From: Bdellovibrio bacteriovorus str. Tiberius
GTDB taxonomy: Bacteria; Bdellovibrionota; Bdellovibrionia; Bdellovibrionales; Bdellovibrionaceae
Direction: 5' to 3'
DNA length: 64,000 nucleotides
Assembly (NCBI RefSeq): GCF_000317895.1
Contig: NC_019567.1
Location: 3,658,001 to 3,722,000, forward strand
Shown here in pieces: positions 9,194 through 17,952 of the stretch. Under the pieces are notes generated by a model that was given only the letters and a program-made list of their open reading frames with translations, made no database searches and was not told where the DNA came from. The position numbers and the translations under genes were made by a program. How positions within the stretch are numbered: the stretch's first letter is position 1; each line of letters starts with the position of its first letter.

Positions 9194-9610
9194 TTAAAAT
9201 ACTCCTGCGCTCTTTGAGCGACTTGCGGGTTCGTCAGCCTTGGGAATAAGAAAGTAACAAAGGCCGTAACCCAGGATCGCAGCACCGAAAGTGACCAGCA
9301 TGAACAGAACAAATCCCGTTCTTACTACTCCCACTTCGATGTGGTACCGTTTAGCTATTCTAGCACACACGCCCAGAAGCTTTCTATCTAGAGCTTGGTC
9401 CAGTCTGTCGACACGGGGCAAGCAAACTGCCAGGATCAAATAAAACACGATCCCACTGCCAAACCAGAGAACCGCAACCAACCAAATGACGCGCAGTATC
9501 CAAGTTTCGATACCCAAAGCGTCGCCCAAACCCTTACAAACGCCAGCTAAGGCGCCTTTGTCGGATCGAACCCAACGATAGTCTAGTTTCTGTGTGCTTT
9601 GTTCGGTCAC
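9194..9610 (-). CDS. membrane protein with two PspC-like domains
   Basis: A 138-residue protein made of two copies of a PspC-like unit. The first is GALAGVCKGLGDALGIETWILRV-type sequence followed by a hydrophobic helix (residues 17-65); the second is LLGVCARIAKRYHIEVGVVR plus a second helix pair (residues 78-125). PspC domains occur in phage-shock envelope-stress systems, in the inner membrane. The start is GTG with GGAGG at good spacing. No pspA or pspB is nearby. First gene of a three-gene minus-strand unit. Confidence 0.8.
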   Translation of the reverse strand: MTEQSTQKLDYRWVRSDKGALAGVCKGLGDALGIETWILRVIWLVAVLWFGSGIVFYLILAVCLPRVDRLDQALDRKLLGVCARIAKRYHIEVGVVRTGFVLFMLVTFGAAILGYGLCYFLIPKADEPASRSKSAGVF

Positions 9611-9639
9611 TTACGGCCTCCATCAATACAGCTTCAAGC

Positions 9640-9661
9640 AAAAAGGGGTTTTAGCACCCCT
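9640..9661 (-). terminator. rho-independent terminator of ribD
   Basis: Read on the minus strand, AGGGGT-6 nt-ACCCCT forms a 6-bp stem followed by five T residues. It lies about 23 nt after the ribD stop and before the PspC gene, separating the two units. Confidence 0.75.
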
Positions 9662-9683
9662 GCCTTTGAAAAGTAAGCTGTAC

Positions 9684-10868
9684 CTATAAGGTCCCCGTGA
9701 TCATGAAATCGTTACCGAAGGTCAGATAACGAGGGTTCTTCAGTTGGATCTTATCCGTCATGGCGGGAATACGAACGCTTTCCGTCCAAGAGCGGGAACC
9801 TCCAGAGCCCATGATGATAGGGGCCTGGAACATATAAAGTCGATTTACAAGGTGGTAACTAACAAAGGAGCTCGCCGTGAACGCGCCCCCCTCAACCATC
9901 ACAGAACGAAGGCCTTTTTTATATAGCTGCTCCAAAAGGTCTTCCAGATCCAGATCGCCACCGACGCGGGTCTTTACGTAAACCACGTCCGGCGATTTCG
10001 CCAAAGTGCCGCGCAATTTTTCAACCTTTTCACGCAGTTCTTCCGCCACACACCAGATCACATCCTCTGCCGCATGCACTTCCGAAAGCTTCAGCTTGGT
10101 GAAATTCGGAAGCAGCTCGGCTTCACCATCGACCACAATCACTTTGTTCTTTTTCGTGATCTGCGGGTGACGGATGTTCAAAGACGGATTGTCAAAATCA
10201 ATGGTGCCCTTACCCACCAGAATTCCATCATGGCAGGCACGGATGTAGTGAACGTATTCACGGGACTCAGGCCCCGTGATCCACTGGCTTTCACCCGAAC
10301 GAAGCGCCACCTGCCCATCAAGACTGGAAGCCATCTTCAAAGAAACGAAGACTTTCTTTTCACGGAAGTTCCACAAGAAAGCTTCGCAGACTTCTTCCAG
10401 TTCGGTTTTGATTTTTGCATCCAGAACCGGATTCGCGGAAGAAAACACCTCGGCCTCAATCCCCGCCTGGCGCAGGATTTCAGCCCCCTGACCGGCCACC
10501 AGTGGATTGGGATCGATCAGACCGAAGGTCACTTTTTTAAGAGGAAGTTTTGCCATCATCTTGGCGCAGGATGGAGTTTTACCTTCGTGCGCACAAGGCT
10601 CCAGCGTGACAAAGGCATGGGCGCCTTTAAGCTGCTCGGGCGAAAGATTTTTCAGGGCATTCACTTCCGCGTGGGGGCCGCCGTAAAATTCGTGATGACC
10701 GGCGGACAAAAATCCGCCCTGAGCATCCAGAACCACCGCACCCACCAGCGGGTTGGGACTGACTCGCGCTGCTCCCTTATAGGCCTCGCTGATGGCAAGA
10801 CTCATGGCTTCTTCAGCCGTAAGCTTTGTTCCAATAGCAGGCAAAGACAAAGAGCGAATCAGTTCCAT
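9684..10868 (-). CDS. ribD: bifunctional riboflavin deaminase/reductase
   Basis: RibD performs two steps of riboflavin synthesis: deamination of the diaminohydroxypyrimidine ribotide, then side-chain reduction. The N-terminal zinc deaminase has HAEVNAL and PCAHEGKTPSC ligands (residues 60-110). The reductase domain occupies about 160-390 (KMASSLDGQVALRSGESQWI, VMVEGG). The start is ATG 10868 rather than the TTG at 10871, with AGGTGA upstream. It lies 8 nt downstream of hpd and is probably cotranscribed with it, an unusual pairing. No other rib genes are in the window. Confidence 0.93.
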   Translation of the reverse strand: MELIRSLSLPAIGTKLTAEEAMSLAISEAYKGAARVSPNPLVGAVVLDAQGGFLSAGHHEFYGGPHAEVNALKNLSPEQLKGAHAFVTLEPCAHEGKTPSCAKMMAKLPLKKVTFGLIDPNPLVAGQGAEILRQAGIEAEVFSSANPVLDAKIKTELEEVCEAFLWNFREKKVFVSLKMASSLDGQVALRSGESQWITGPESREYVHYIRACHDGILVGKGTIDFDNPSLNIRHPQITKKNKVIVVDGEAELLPNFTKLKLSEVHAAEDVIWCVAEELREKVEKLRGTLAKSPDVVYVKTRVGGDLDLEDLLEQLYKKGLRSVMVEGGAFTASSFVSYHLVNRLYMFQAPIIMGSGGSRSWTESVRIPAMTDKIQLKNPRYLTFGNDFMITGTL

Positions 10869-10876
10869 CAAATCAC

Positions 10877-11935
10877 CTACGTCAAATAGCCGCGTTCGCG
10901 CTGATCGCGCTCGATCGCATCAAACAAAGCCTGGAAGTTTCCGTCGCCGAAACCATCGTGGCCTTTACGCTGAATCAATTCATAGAAGATCGGACCGAAA
11001 GTGTTTTTCGTGAAGATCTGCAGCAGGTATTTTCCTGTTTTGTCGCCATCCACCAGGATCGCGTTTTTTTCAAGACGGCTGATGTCTTCAGTCACACCCG
11101 GCACACGCTCAGGAATCATCTCATAGTAAGAGTGCGGCGGCGGAGTCAGGAACTGAATGTCGCTGCTTTTCAAGGATTCCAAGGAATAGTTAATATCGTG
11201 AGTCAGCAAAGCGATGTGCTGGATGCCGGAGCCTTTATATTCATCCAGATATTCCTGGATCTGGGATTTTTCCTCTGTCGGCTCGTTGATCGGTACAGAG
11301 AATTTTCCGCATGGGGATCTCATCGCGCGGGAAAGAAGACCTGTCTTGCTGCCGCGGATGTCGAAGTACTTCGCTTCGTAGAAGCCGAAAATGCCTTCGT
11401 AGAAGTGCTGCCACTTGTCCATCTCGCCCTTCGGCACGTTGTTAGTGAAATGATCCACCACTGTGAAACCCACACCCACCGGAGCTTTGTCTTCAGGCTT
11501 CACCTGGAAGATTTCATTATAAAGCTTGTCCTGGTTTTTCTGATCCATGAAATAGATCAAAGAGTCACCGATACCATAGATCGCCGGGAATGGAGTCGCC
11601 CCTTTTTGGTGTTCGTTGCCTTCATAAGGGCGCGCACCGCGAGCCACAGCCGTTTTGAATGCCTGCTCAGCATCCACTACGCGGAAGCCGGTTGCATTCA
11701 CGCAAGGGCCGTGAAGTTTTGCAAAGTCAGTAGCAAATGTCTGAGGTTCGCAGTTCAGGATGAAGTTGATGTCGCCTTGACGGTAAAGTTTGATGTTTTT
11801 GCCGTGAACTTGGCCGACTTCCTTAAAAGCATAGCGCTTGAACACTTGTTCAAAAAAGTGGGCGTCAGGACCGGAGTATTCAATAAAATCTACTCCGTTA
11901 AGACCCACCGGATTTTTCTCGGTAACTTGAGCCAT
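10877..11935 (-). CDS. hpd: 4-hydroxyphenylpyruvate dioxygenase
   Basis: A 352-residue vicinal-oxygen-chelate enzyme that converts 4-hydroxyphenylpyruvate to homogentisate in tyrosine breakdown. Iron ligands are seen in VDHFTNNV (His), GIQHIALLTHDI (His) and FGPIFYELIQRKG (Glu). The C-terminal helix GDGNFQALFDAIERDQ is the family signature. A GGAGGAG sequence precedes the ATG. No homogentisate dioxygenase follows; the downstream gene is ribD. The aromatic amino acid hydroxylase 4.5 kb away may feed it. Confidence 0.93.
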   Translation of the reverse strand: MAQVTEKNPVGLNGVDFIEYSGPDAHFFEQVFKRYAFKEVGQVHGKNIKLYRQGDINFILNCEPQTFATDFAKLHGPCVNATGFRVVDAEQAFKTAVARGARPYEGNEHQKGATPFPAIYGIGDSLIYFMDQKNQDKLYNEIFQVKPEDKAPVGVGFTVVDHFTNNVPKGEMDKWQHFYEGIFGFYEAKYFDIRGSKTGLLSRAMRSPCGKFSVPINEPTEEKSQIQEYLDEYKGSGIQHIALLTHDINYSLESLKSSDIQFLTPPPHSYYEMIPERVPGVTEDISRLEKNAILVDGDKTGKYLLQIFTKNTFGPIFYELIQRKGHDGFGDGNFQALFDAIERDQRERGYLT

Positions 11936-11951
11936 GGCTCCTCCTAAAACT

Positions 11952-11996
11952 TATATACGATGCGCTGACAGTAGCCCCAAATTGAGCATTATTCAA
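11952..11996 (-). promoter_or_regulatory. candidate hpd promoter with adjacent dyad
   Basis: On the minus strand a TTGGGG (11975-11980) and TATATA (11952-11957) are separated by exactly 17 nt, giving a plausible sigma-70 promoter with a very short leader to the hpd ATG. Immediately upstream lies TTGA-N7-TCAA (11982-11996), a dyad placed where an activator would bind. The rest of the 230-base gap up to 12167 shows nothing clear. Confidence 0.4.
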
Positions 11997-12167
11997 GCAT
12001 GATTAAATTTAGGTATATCAAGTACTTAGGTTGATTTTACGGGCCCAACCCAGGGGCTGGATCGGACATAAAGGCGATGTTCATTCATGTATTACAGTGA
12101 TGAAATTTCAACTACATCTGGTTTATACATTCCGAAGTAAACCCGATGAAGATTAGCAAGAGGGCTG

Positions 12168-12284
12168 ATGTCGAAAGCACCATCGAAGAAACAACCTGCC
12201 TGGTTCTACATCGTTTTGGTATTGCAAACACTGGGAATCATCATCGCCATCGGGATGCTGCGCGAACTGATGTGGATTTTTTAA
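12168..12284 (+). CDS. candidate 38-residue membrane microprotein
   Basis: An ATG preceded by AAGAGGG opens a frame of 38 codons ending TAA. The first ten residues are Lys-rich and polar (MSKAPSKKQP), followed by one strongly hydrophobic helix of about 18 residues (WFYIVLVLQTLGIIIAIGML) and a short tail. This is the layout of a single-pass small membrane protein. The Shine-Dalgarno spacing is short (about 4 nt). The end overlaps the convergent barrel gene by 4 nt. Function unknown; chance occurrence cannot be excluded. Confidence 0.45.
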   Translation: MSKAPSKKQPAWFYIVLVLQTLGIIIAIGMLRELMWIF

Positions 12285-13423
12285 TAAGCCACGTTGCTTG
12301 AGAACATAAATCCGTAGCTCGAATACTCAAATAGATTATCATCATTGGGCACCGAGGCCATGTAGTAGCCACCCAGAATCAGTTCACTTCGTCCACGCAC
12401 AATCGCAACTCCGGCACTGGTCAGATGATTTGTGCTATTATCGCTTGAAGACTGACTGTAACCCGCCATGGGCTGCCAACTTTCAAAACTTTTGTTTCTC
12501 CAGCCAACAGAATAGACAACGAACGACTCTTCATTCGAGACAATTCCATCGGCATCCCTGGAAGAAGATTCGGAGGTATAAGTCACGTCAACAAACAGGT
12601 CATTCCCGGCAAGAAGATTAAAGCCATTGGCCAAACGCAGATAGTAGGGCGATTGCTTCACCGGCTCATAAGAAACTGTCTCTTCATTCACCGTGTTCGG
12701 CGTCGCCACATAGTGAACAGCTGTATAATCAACCGCTTTTGATTCCAGCATCACAGGTACGAACTGCGCAGAAAATCCCACCGTCCAGTTTGCCACTGGC
12801 TTTATCTGAATTCCCGGCAGAACAAAAAGGCCTTTGTTCTTGTTTTCTGTTTCCGTAAACATGGTGGCATAAAGATTTCCCCCCGTGCTTATCTTGTTAT
12901 AACTGTGAGTTCTTGAATCACCCAACTGCAAGCCTGCAGAAATTCCCCAGGAAAGGCTGTCATTGACAGCCGCACCAAATGCCGCCCCGACCTTCAAAAG
13001 CTGACTGTCCAAACTGGTCAGTGTGGAAGTATTGTAAGAGCCACCCTGCGTATTCATCACGCCACCCAGGCTTAGCATCATCGGGCTTGCCACGAACACA
13101 GCCCCCGTCCCCCACTCTGTCGGATAAATTCCTGACGCCAGCAAGGGGCGCACCGAATAGTCACTGGGGCTCAAGTCACTGCTGTTACTTTTCATTTGAT
13201 GACTGGTTAATGCAGTCCCGCTGACCGAAAGTGACAACTTGTTCGTGGAGCGAAACCCCAAACCTGCTGGATTGTATAAAACATTTCCCGGCGAAGACTC
13301 CATCGCTCCGCCGGCATTACCCATAAAAGCTTCGCGATGTCCTGCGGGCAAAGGGAAATAAATAGCAAATGCAGAGGACGCTACAGAGAAAACCCCGGTG
13401 AAAAACAAAACCTTCAAAAACAT
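12281..13423 (-). CDS. outer-membrane beta-barrel protein, FadL/OmpP1-like
   Basis: A 380-residue protein with a signal peptide (cleavage near SSAFA-IYFP). It has alternating hydrophobic strands throughout and ends in an aromatic residue, as barrels do. The mature N terminus (EAFMGNAGGAMESSPGNVLY NPAGLG, with NPA) resembles the FadL/OmpP1 plug, which takes up hydrophobic compounds. The same pattern (MANTGVATTRSKAASYYNPS) is in the gene at 19799, so the two look like distant paralogues. Its ATG overlaps the stop of the helicase gene by one base (TAATG). Confidence 0.65.
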   Translation of the reverse strand: MFLKVLFFTGVFSVASSAFAIYFPLPAGHREAFMGNAGGAMESSPGNVLYNPAGLGFRSTNKLSLSVSGTALTSHQMKSNSSDLSPSDYSVRPLLASGIYPTEWGTGAVFVASPMMLSLGGVMNTQGGSYNTSTLTSLDSQLLKVGAAFGAAVNDSLSWGISAGLQLGDSRTHSYNKISTGGNLYATMFTETENKNKGLFVLPGIQIKPVANWTVGFSAQFVPVMLESKAVDYTAVHYVATPNTVNEETVSYEPVKQSPYYLRLANGFNLLAGNDLFVDVTYTSESSSRDADGIVSNEESFVVYSVGWRNKSFESWQPMAGYSQSSSDNSTNHLTSAGVAIVRGRSELILGGYYMASVPNDDNLFEYSSYGFMFSSNVAY

Positions 13424-14742
13424 TAAAGACCTTCAAACTGCTTATAAAACTGCAAAACTTTTGGATCAACGATAATGGAACGTGGATTCCACCCGATCAG
13501 GTGCAAACCCTTGGCGCTTCTAAGACGACTCAAGGCCACATACGCCTGGCCTGGTTCCCACAACTGACTTAGATCACACCACAGATCATCCAGGGTGGCG
13601 CCCTGACTTTTATGGATCGTGGTGGCGTAAGCCAGCGTCAGTGGGAACTGTTCGACCTGCGCCATGATATTGCCTTCAGCATCCTGAATGGCAAAAGAGG
13701 ATTTACTGACCTGAACTTCGCGGCCACGGTCCTTGCGCACGGTGATCTGGTCTGCCGTGATATCAACCACGGATCCGCGTGTGCCATTCACCCAGCGGCG
13801 CTGGGGATCATTTTGCAGGAACATCACCTGACAGCCGATTTTCAAAATAAGCTTTTCCGCGATTGGTGACGCTTTTTTCAAAGTTTCAATGTGACGTTCG
13901 GATCCGCTATAAATGGATTCAATCACCACTTCGGTTTCATCAATCTCGGCCAGTTTTCGTTCGTTGAACTTTTCGGCGTTGATCTTGCGCGGGAACAGAC
14001 GTGTGCCCGGATCATCTTCATCGTGATCCTGAACGTGTTCATTCAGGAATTCACGAACACGCTCAGTGACCTTGCCATGACGAACATCGCTCAGAACATC
14101 CAAAAACAAATTATCCGAAACCCGCTGATTGTGTGAAAGCATCACTGTCTGAAAACCGCTGACTTCCCAGACGCCATTTAAGAAACACCAGTCGCGCTGA
14201 CCGGTGTGGGTCACCGGGGGCAGCTGGGCAAAATCCCCCACCGCGATCACACGCATGCCACCCCAGGGAAGTTTTGATTCACGCGCTCGTTGCGATAAAG
14301 CTTCGGCGATCATCAGGGCCTGGCCGGGAATCATAGAAATTTCATCAATGATCACACCTTCAACCTTGCGCAGGCGGGACATCAGACGCTTGTCTTTGCT
14401 GGCGCGTTCATAGGTGGCATCAGCGCCACCTTCCATGATACCCAGACCAAAGAAGCTGTGAAAAGTCCGGCCACCCAACAACACGGCGGCAGCACCGGTA
14501 CTGGCCAGAATAGGCATTTCTTTCGGATCCAGTTCACGCATGAACTGGCGAATCAGAAAACTTTTTCCGCTGCCCGCCCCGCCCGTCAAAAAAACATTCT
14601 CTCCGGATCTTAAAAGATCCAAAGCAGAGGATTGTTCGGGGGAAAGCTCAACGTCGTGTACAGGCATAAGTCCTGCGATCATGCCACTTCCCAGTCTTGC
14701 GAAGCAAATATAAAAACGATAGCATTTGGACTCTGAATTCAT
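13423..14742 (-). CDS. Pif1-like superfamily 1 DNA helicase
   Basis: This helicase carries Walker A (GGAGSGKS), Walker B (VIIDEISMI), motif III (VGDFAQLPPV), and the C-terminal TIHKSQGATLD and YVALSRLRSAKGL motifs, the Pif1/RecD signature for a 5'-3' helicase. Length up to 439 residues, compact for the family. Start uncertain: the ATG at 14742 lacks a Shine-Dalgarno, while ATG 14667 (MPVHDVELSPEQ) has AGGA close by and begins just before the conserved region; ATG 14682 is a third choice. It is coupled to the barrel gene downstream, an odd functional pairing. Confidence 0.85.
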   Translation of the reverse strand: MNSESKCYRFYICFARLGSGMIAGLMPVHDVELSPEQSSALDLLRSGENVFLTGGAGSGKSFLIRQFMRELDPKEMPILASTGAAAVLLGGRTFHSFFGLGIMEGGADATYERASKDKRLMSRLRKVEGVIIDEISMIPGQALMIAEALSQRARESKLPWGGMRVIAVGDFAQLPPVTHTGQRDWCFLNGVWEVSGFQTVMLSHNQRVSDNLFLDVLSDVRHGKVTERVREFLNEHVQDHDEDDPGTRLFPRKINAEKFNERKLAEIDETEVVIESIYSGSERHIETLKKASPIAEKLILKIGCQVMFLQNDPQRRWVNGTRGSVVDITADQITVRKDRGREVQVSKSSFAIQDAEGNIMAQVEQFPLTLAYATTIHKSQGATLDDLWCDLSQLWEPGQAYVALSRLRSAKGLHLIGWNPRSIIVDPKVLQFYKQFEGL

Positions 14743-14760
14743 AACAAAGGACTGTTGTTG

Positions 14761-16749
14761 ATGTTGAAGCTTCTCTTACCCCTGCTGGTGACTCCGCTGA
14801 TGGCGCAGGCCACAAAACCCGCCCCGAAACCCACCTCTGAAATTCCGGTCAAACGTGAATTTCCCCTGAATTCAGAGATCAGCCCCTGCCAGAACTTCCA
14901 TCAGTATGTGTGCTCCAAAGCGGAATCCGCTTTCAAACTGCGTGAAGACCGCAGCCGTCACCTGTTTGCCTTCAGTGATTCCCGTGAACGCCTGCTTGAA
15001 ACCCAGATGAAATTCATGAAAGAGCTTCCGCACCAGAAAAATCTGGATGCACGCACTTCCCAGGTTCGTGATTACTATCTGGCGTGCATGGATTCCGCAG
15101 CCAAGGCCCGCGATGAAAAGGCTGAAGTCAAAGCCCTGAAAGCCGAAATGGATCAAATCAAATCCCTGGAAGAATTCATTCTTTACACCCACGCCCAGAT
15201 GCCGCGCGGCTTGGGAAGCCTGATCCGCCTGTGGCCCACGAACAATCTGGACAACCCCAAAGAAATCGACGCCATGCTGTACTCAAGCCTGATGGAGCTT
15301 CCGGATCACAAGTACTATGAACAGAAGGACTTGATGGCCGACTATGAAAAACAACTGGTGCTGTTTTTCCAGTCCGTGGATCCTAAAATCAAAAAGGCCG
15401 ACGCCGTAAAAAAGGCCCAGGCCCAAATCGCCCTGGAACAGGATTTCATCAAAGTCTTCCCGGTGACAGCAGTTCGTCATCAGCGCTGGAGCGAAAAACG
15501 TGTCGCCTCCCAGAAGGATCTTGTTAAAAAGTACCCGAACCTGAAGCTGGATGTTTTGTTCAAATATGCGCCGGAAAAGCTGGCGGTGAACACGCCGATT
15601 CCGGAATCTTTGGATTTCCTGAATGCCGAACTGCCAAAGCGTAATCTGCAAGTCTGGAAAGATGCGTATTTATATGGCGCCCTGAGCGGCATCATGGACG
15701 ACGGCTATCCGAAATTCTTTGCTTCACAATTTGCCTTTGAAAAGAAATTCTTCGGCGGCCCGGCCAAGCGCCCGGTTCGTCAGGAACGCTGCACTTCGGA
15801 AGCCACCCGTTTGTTCTCGAAAGAAATCGACGCGGTTCTGATTGAAAAAGTGTTCCCGAATTTTGATGAAAGCAAAGTCAACGAAGTGGCGTCCCGCATT
15901 CGTCAAAGCATCCTGCAAGGCCTGGAAAAGAACACCTGGCTTTCCAAGGACGGCAAAAAAGAAGCCCTGGCCAAAATCCGCACGGCACGCCTGCAACTGG
16001 TGAAACCCCACAACGATCGCGAATGGGACTTCCTGCCGGTGAAAAAGTATTCCAGCAAACAGGCCATTCAAAACTTGCGCACTTACCGCGAAGCCCGCTG
16101 GGAAAAGGCCATGCAGGAAATGCGTGAACCGGCCAACATGGACGCCTGGGGAATGAGCCCGCTGACCGTGAATGCTTACTACAGCTCGAACGAAAACAAG
16201 TTCGTGCTGCCGATTGGGATCCTGCAATTCCCATTCTATGACAAAGACGGTTCTGTGATCGAAAATCTGGGCGCTGTGGGTGCCGTTGTCGGTCACGAAC
16301 TGGGTCACAGCATCGATGACAGTGGTTCCAAATATGACTCTCAGGGACGCCTGCGCACCTGGATGACCACGAAGGACATCATGGAATTCAATCTGCGTGG
16401 CCAGAAGATGATTGATCAGTTCAACAGGGCCGACCACGACGGCAAGCTGACCTTGGGTGAAAACGTGGCCGATTTGGTTGGACTGACTTTTGCCTACAAT
16501 GCCGCTTTCCCTGAAGGCAAAGGCAGTGAAAAAGACAAAAAGGATTTCTTCGTCGCCTATGGACGCCTGTGGTGTGAGGTGATCCGCCCGGACAATGCCA
16601 AACTGTTGCGTAAAACCGATCCGCATTCTTCAGGCCTGGCGCGCATCAACGAGCAGGTAAAACAACAGCCGGCGTTCGCGGAAACCTTCCAGTGTAAACC
16701 CGGGGATCCGATGACTCTCCCGGAAAAAGACCGAGTTCAAATCTGGTAA
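14761..16749 (+). CDS. M13-family zinc metallopeptidase (neprilysin/PepO-like)
   Basis: An exported endopeptidase of 662 residues. After a signal peptide (MLKLLLPLLVTPLMAQA) comes a long alpha-helical N-terminal domain, then the zinc site: His512-Glu513-x2-His516 in GHELGHS and Glu567 in GENVADLVGL. NAYYSS matches the substrate-binding NAxY motif. The family cleaves peptides shorter than about 40 residues. Two TTG codons precede ATG 14761; the ATG is chosen from the AAAGGA 9 nt upstream. Single-gene unit, ended by a strong hairpin. Confidence 0.92.
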   Translation: MLKLLLPLLVTPLMAQATKPAPKPTSEIPVKREFPLNSEISPCQNFHQYVCSKAESAFKLREDRSRHLFAFSDSRERLLETQMKFMKELPHQKNLDARTSQVRDYYLACMDSAAKARDEKAEVKALKAEMDQIKSLEEFILYTHAQMPRGLGSLIRLWPTNNLDNPKEIDAMLYSSLMELPDHKYYEQKDLMADYEKQLVLFFQSVDPKIKKADAVKKAQAQIALEQDFIKVFPVTAVRHQRWSEKRVASQKDLVKKYPNLKLDVLFKYAPEKLAVNTPIPESLDFLNAELPKRNLQVWKDAYLYGALSGIMDDGYPKFFASQFAFEKKFFGGPAKRPVRQERCTSEATRLFSKEIDAVLIEKVFPNFDESKVNEVASRIRQSILQGLEKNTWLSKDGKKEALAKIRTARLQLVKPHNDREWDFLPVKKYSSKQAIQNLRTYREARWEKAMQEMREPANMDAWGMSPLTVNAYYSSNENKFVLPIGILQFPFYDKDGSVIENLGAVGAVVGHELGHSIDDSGSKYDSQGRLRTWMTTKDIMEFNLRGQKMIDQFNRADHDGKLTLGENVADLVGLTFAYNAAFPEGKGSEKDKKDFFVAYGRLWCEVIRPDNAKLLRKTDPHSSGLARINEQVKQQPAFAETFQCKPGDPMTLPEKDRVQIW

Positions 16750-16765
16750 CACAAGAATTCTCACA

Positions 16766-16794
16766 GAGCTGTTTCAGACTGAAACAGCTCTTTT
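16766..16794 (+). terminator. rho-independent terminator of the M13 peptidase gene
   Basis: An 11-bp perfect stem, GAGCTGTTTCA and its complement with a GAC loop (16766-16790), is followed by TTTT. It lies 17 nt after the stop codon. Confidence 0.85.
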
Positions 16795-16869
16795 AGCTTC
16801 TCGCGGAATTTACCGAGTTCTCATCGCATAAGTCTTTACGAATCTTGGACGGACTCCGAAGAGTCCAGC

Positions 16870-17826
16870 ATGACTGAACGTACTCTGCCACTGACAATTT
16901 TGTCCCTGATTTCCCTGCTGCTTTCCGCCTGCACGCTCGATCTTAAAAAAGAAGACGGCAGCACGGACGAAGACGCGGTGATCGAAGAAACTCTTTATTC
17001 CTGTCCTGACAATTATGTCTATGTGCCAGCTCCCGCCGGCTCACCCCCTCCGGGTTTCTGTGTGGCCAAATATGAAATGAAAGACGTGGGTTCCGTTGCG
17101 ACTTCGCAGGCGGGCGGGGCTCCCTGGGGCGCGATTGACCGTGATGATGCATTGGCAGCCTGTCAGGCTTTGGGTGCGGATTTTGATCTGATTTCAAACG
17201 CCCAATGGAATCAGTTGGCGCAGAATCTGGCTTCGGTTTCCACCAACTGGAATTCGGGTGCTGTGACTTCCGGCGCTCTGAACCGCGGTCACTTCAATGA
17301 TGATTTCGGATACATGCTGGCTGCGGGTGGCGATGATCACCCTTGTTATGGCCTTGATCTGGACGAAGACACAAATCCAGACAGTCTTGCCGCTTTGGAT
17401 GCTGTCTGCAGCCCAACGCTGTGGCATGAAAACCGCCGCACTCATCAGCTTTCGACGGGAAAAGTTTTGTGGGACTTTGCCGGAAATTCCTGGGAATGGA
17501 CCAAAGATGATTACTCTGCCGGCGCAGCCAGTTCGAATGTTTACATCTCGGAACTGATCACCCTGGCTGATTCTTTCACCACCTTGTTTGCTCCCTCCGC
17601 CAGCCTGCAATGTGCCGATTCCACCACCAACGACTTCTGCGGGATGGGCTTTGCGTGGATCAGCGGTCCGGGTGGGGCGGTCGCCCGGGGCGGCAGTCTT
17701 TACAACGGCACTCAGTCAGGGATTTTCTCGATCGATCTGGACAACAGTGCGTCTTATACCGCCAATCATCTGGGCTTCCGCTGTGTCTCTGCGGCCACTC
17801 CCATCCTGCCATCTGCTTCCAATTGA
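16870..17826 (+). CDS. lipoprotein with SUMF1/formylglycine-enzyme-like domain
   Basis: The N terminus ends in the lipobox LLSAC (Cys21), so the product is a lipoprotein with an acidic linker after the Cys. Residues 50-310 show the SUMF1 (FGE-sulfatase) fold landmarks in order: VAKYEM, a helix AALAACQALG-like stretch, FAGNSWEWTKDD, RGGSLYNG and the C-terminal GFRCV. Many bacterial members have lost sulfatase activation and act as binding or structural C-type-lectin-like domains; nothing here indicates catalysis. Monocistronic. Confidence 0.75.
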   Translation: MTERTLPLTILSLISLLLSACTLDLKKEDGSTDEDAVIEETLYSCPDNYVYVPAPAGSPPPGFCVAKYEMKDVGSVATSQAGGAPWGAIDRDDALAACQALGADFDLISNAQWNQLAQNLASVSTNWNSGAVTSGALNRGHFNDDFGYMLAAGGDDHPCYGLDLDEDTNPDSLAALDAVCSPTLWHENRRTHQLSTGKVLWDFAGNSWEWTKDDYSAGAASSNVYISELITLADSFTTLFAPSASLQCADSTTNDFCGMGFAWISGPGGAVARGGSLYNGTQSGIFSIDLDNSASYTANHLGFRCVSAATPILPSASN

Positions 17827-17831
17827 TTTTC

Positions 17832-17855
17832 AGGTCCTAAAACAACTTAGGACCT
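17832..17855. other. 9-bp hairpin after the SUMF1-like gene
   Basis: AGGTCCTAA and its exact complement flank a 6-nt loop, 5 nt after the stop codon. No T-run follows on either strand, so it may be a processing or stabilising hairpin rather than an intrinsic terminator. Confidence 0.5.
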
Positions 17856-17886
17856 AAATCTGCTACGCGCCGAGCCTGACTGGTTC

Positions 17887-17915
17887 TTGCTGTATTTTCC
17901 GGCAGGTGCTATGGT
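17887..17915 (+). promoter_or_regulatory. candidate sigma-70 promoter for the rhodanese gene
   Basis: TTGCTG (17887-17892) and TATGGT (17910-17915) are separated by 17 nt. A transcript from about 17922 would have a leader of roughly 30 nt ending in the strong GGAGGAAG ribosome-binding site at 17937-17944. Confidence 0.45.
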
Positions 17916-17952
17916 TAGAGTCTTGGCTCTGATGCCGGAGGAAGACGTGACA

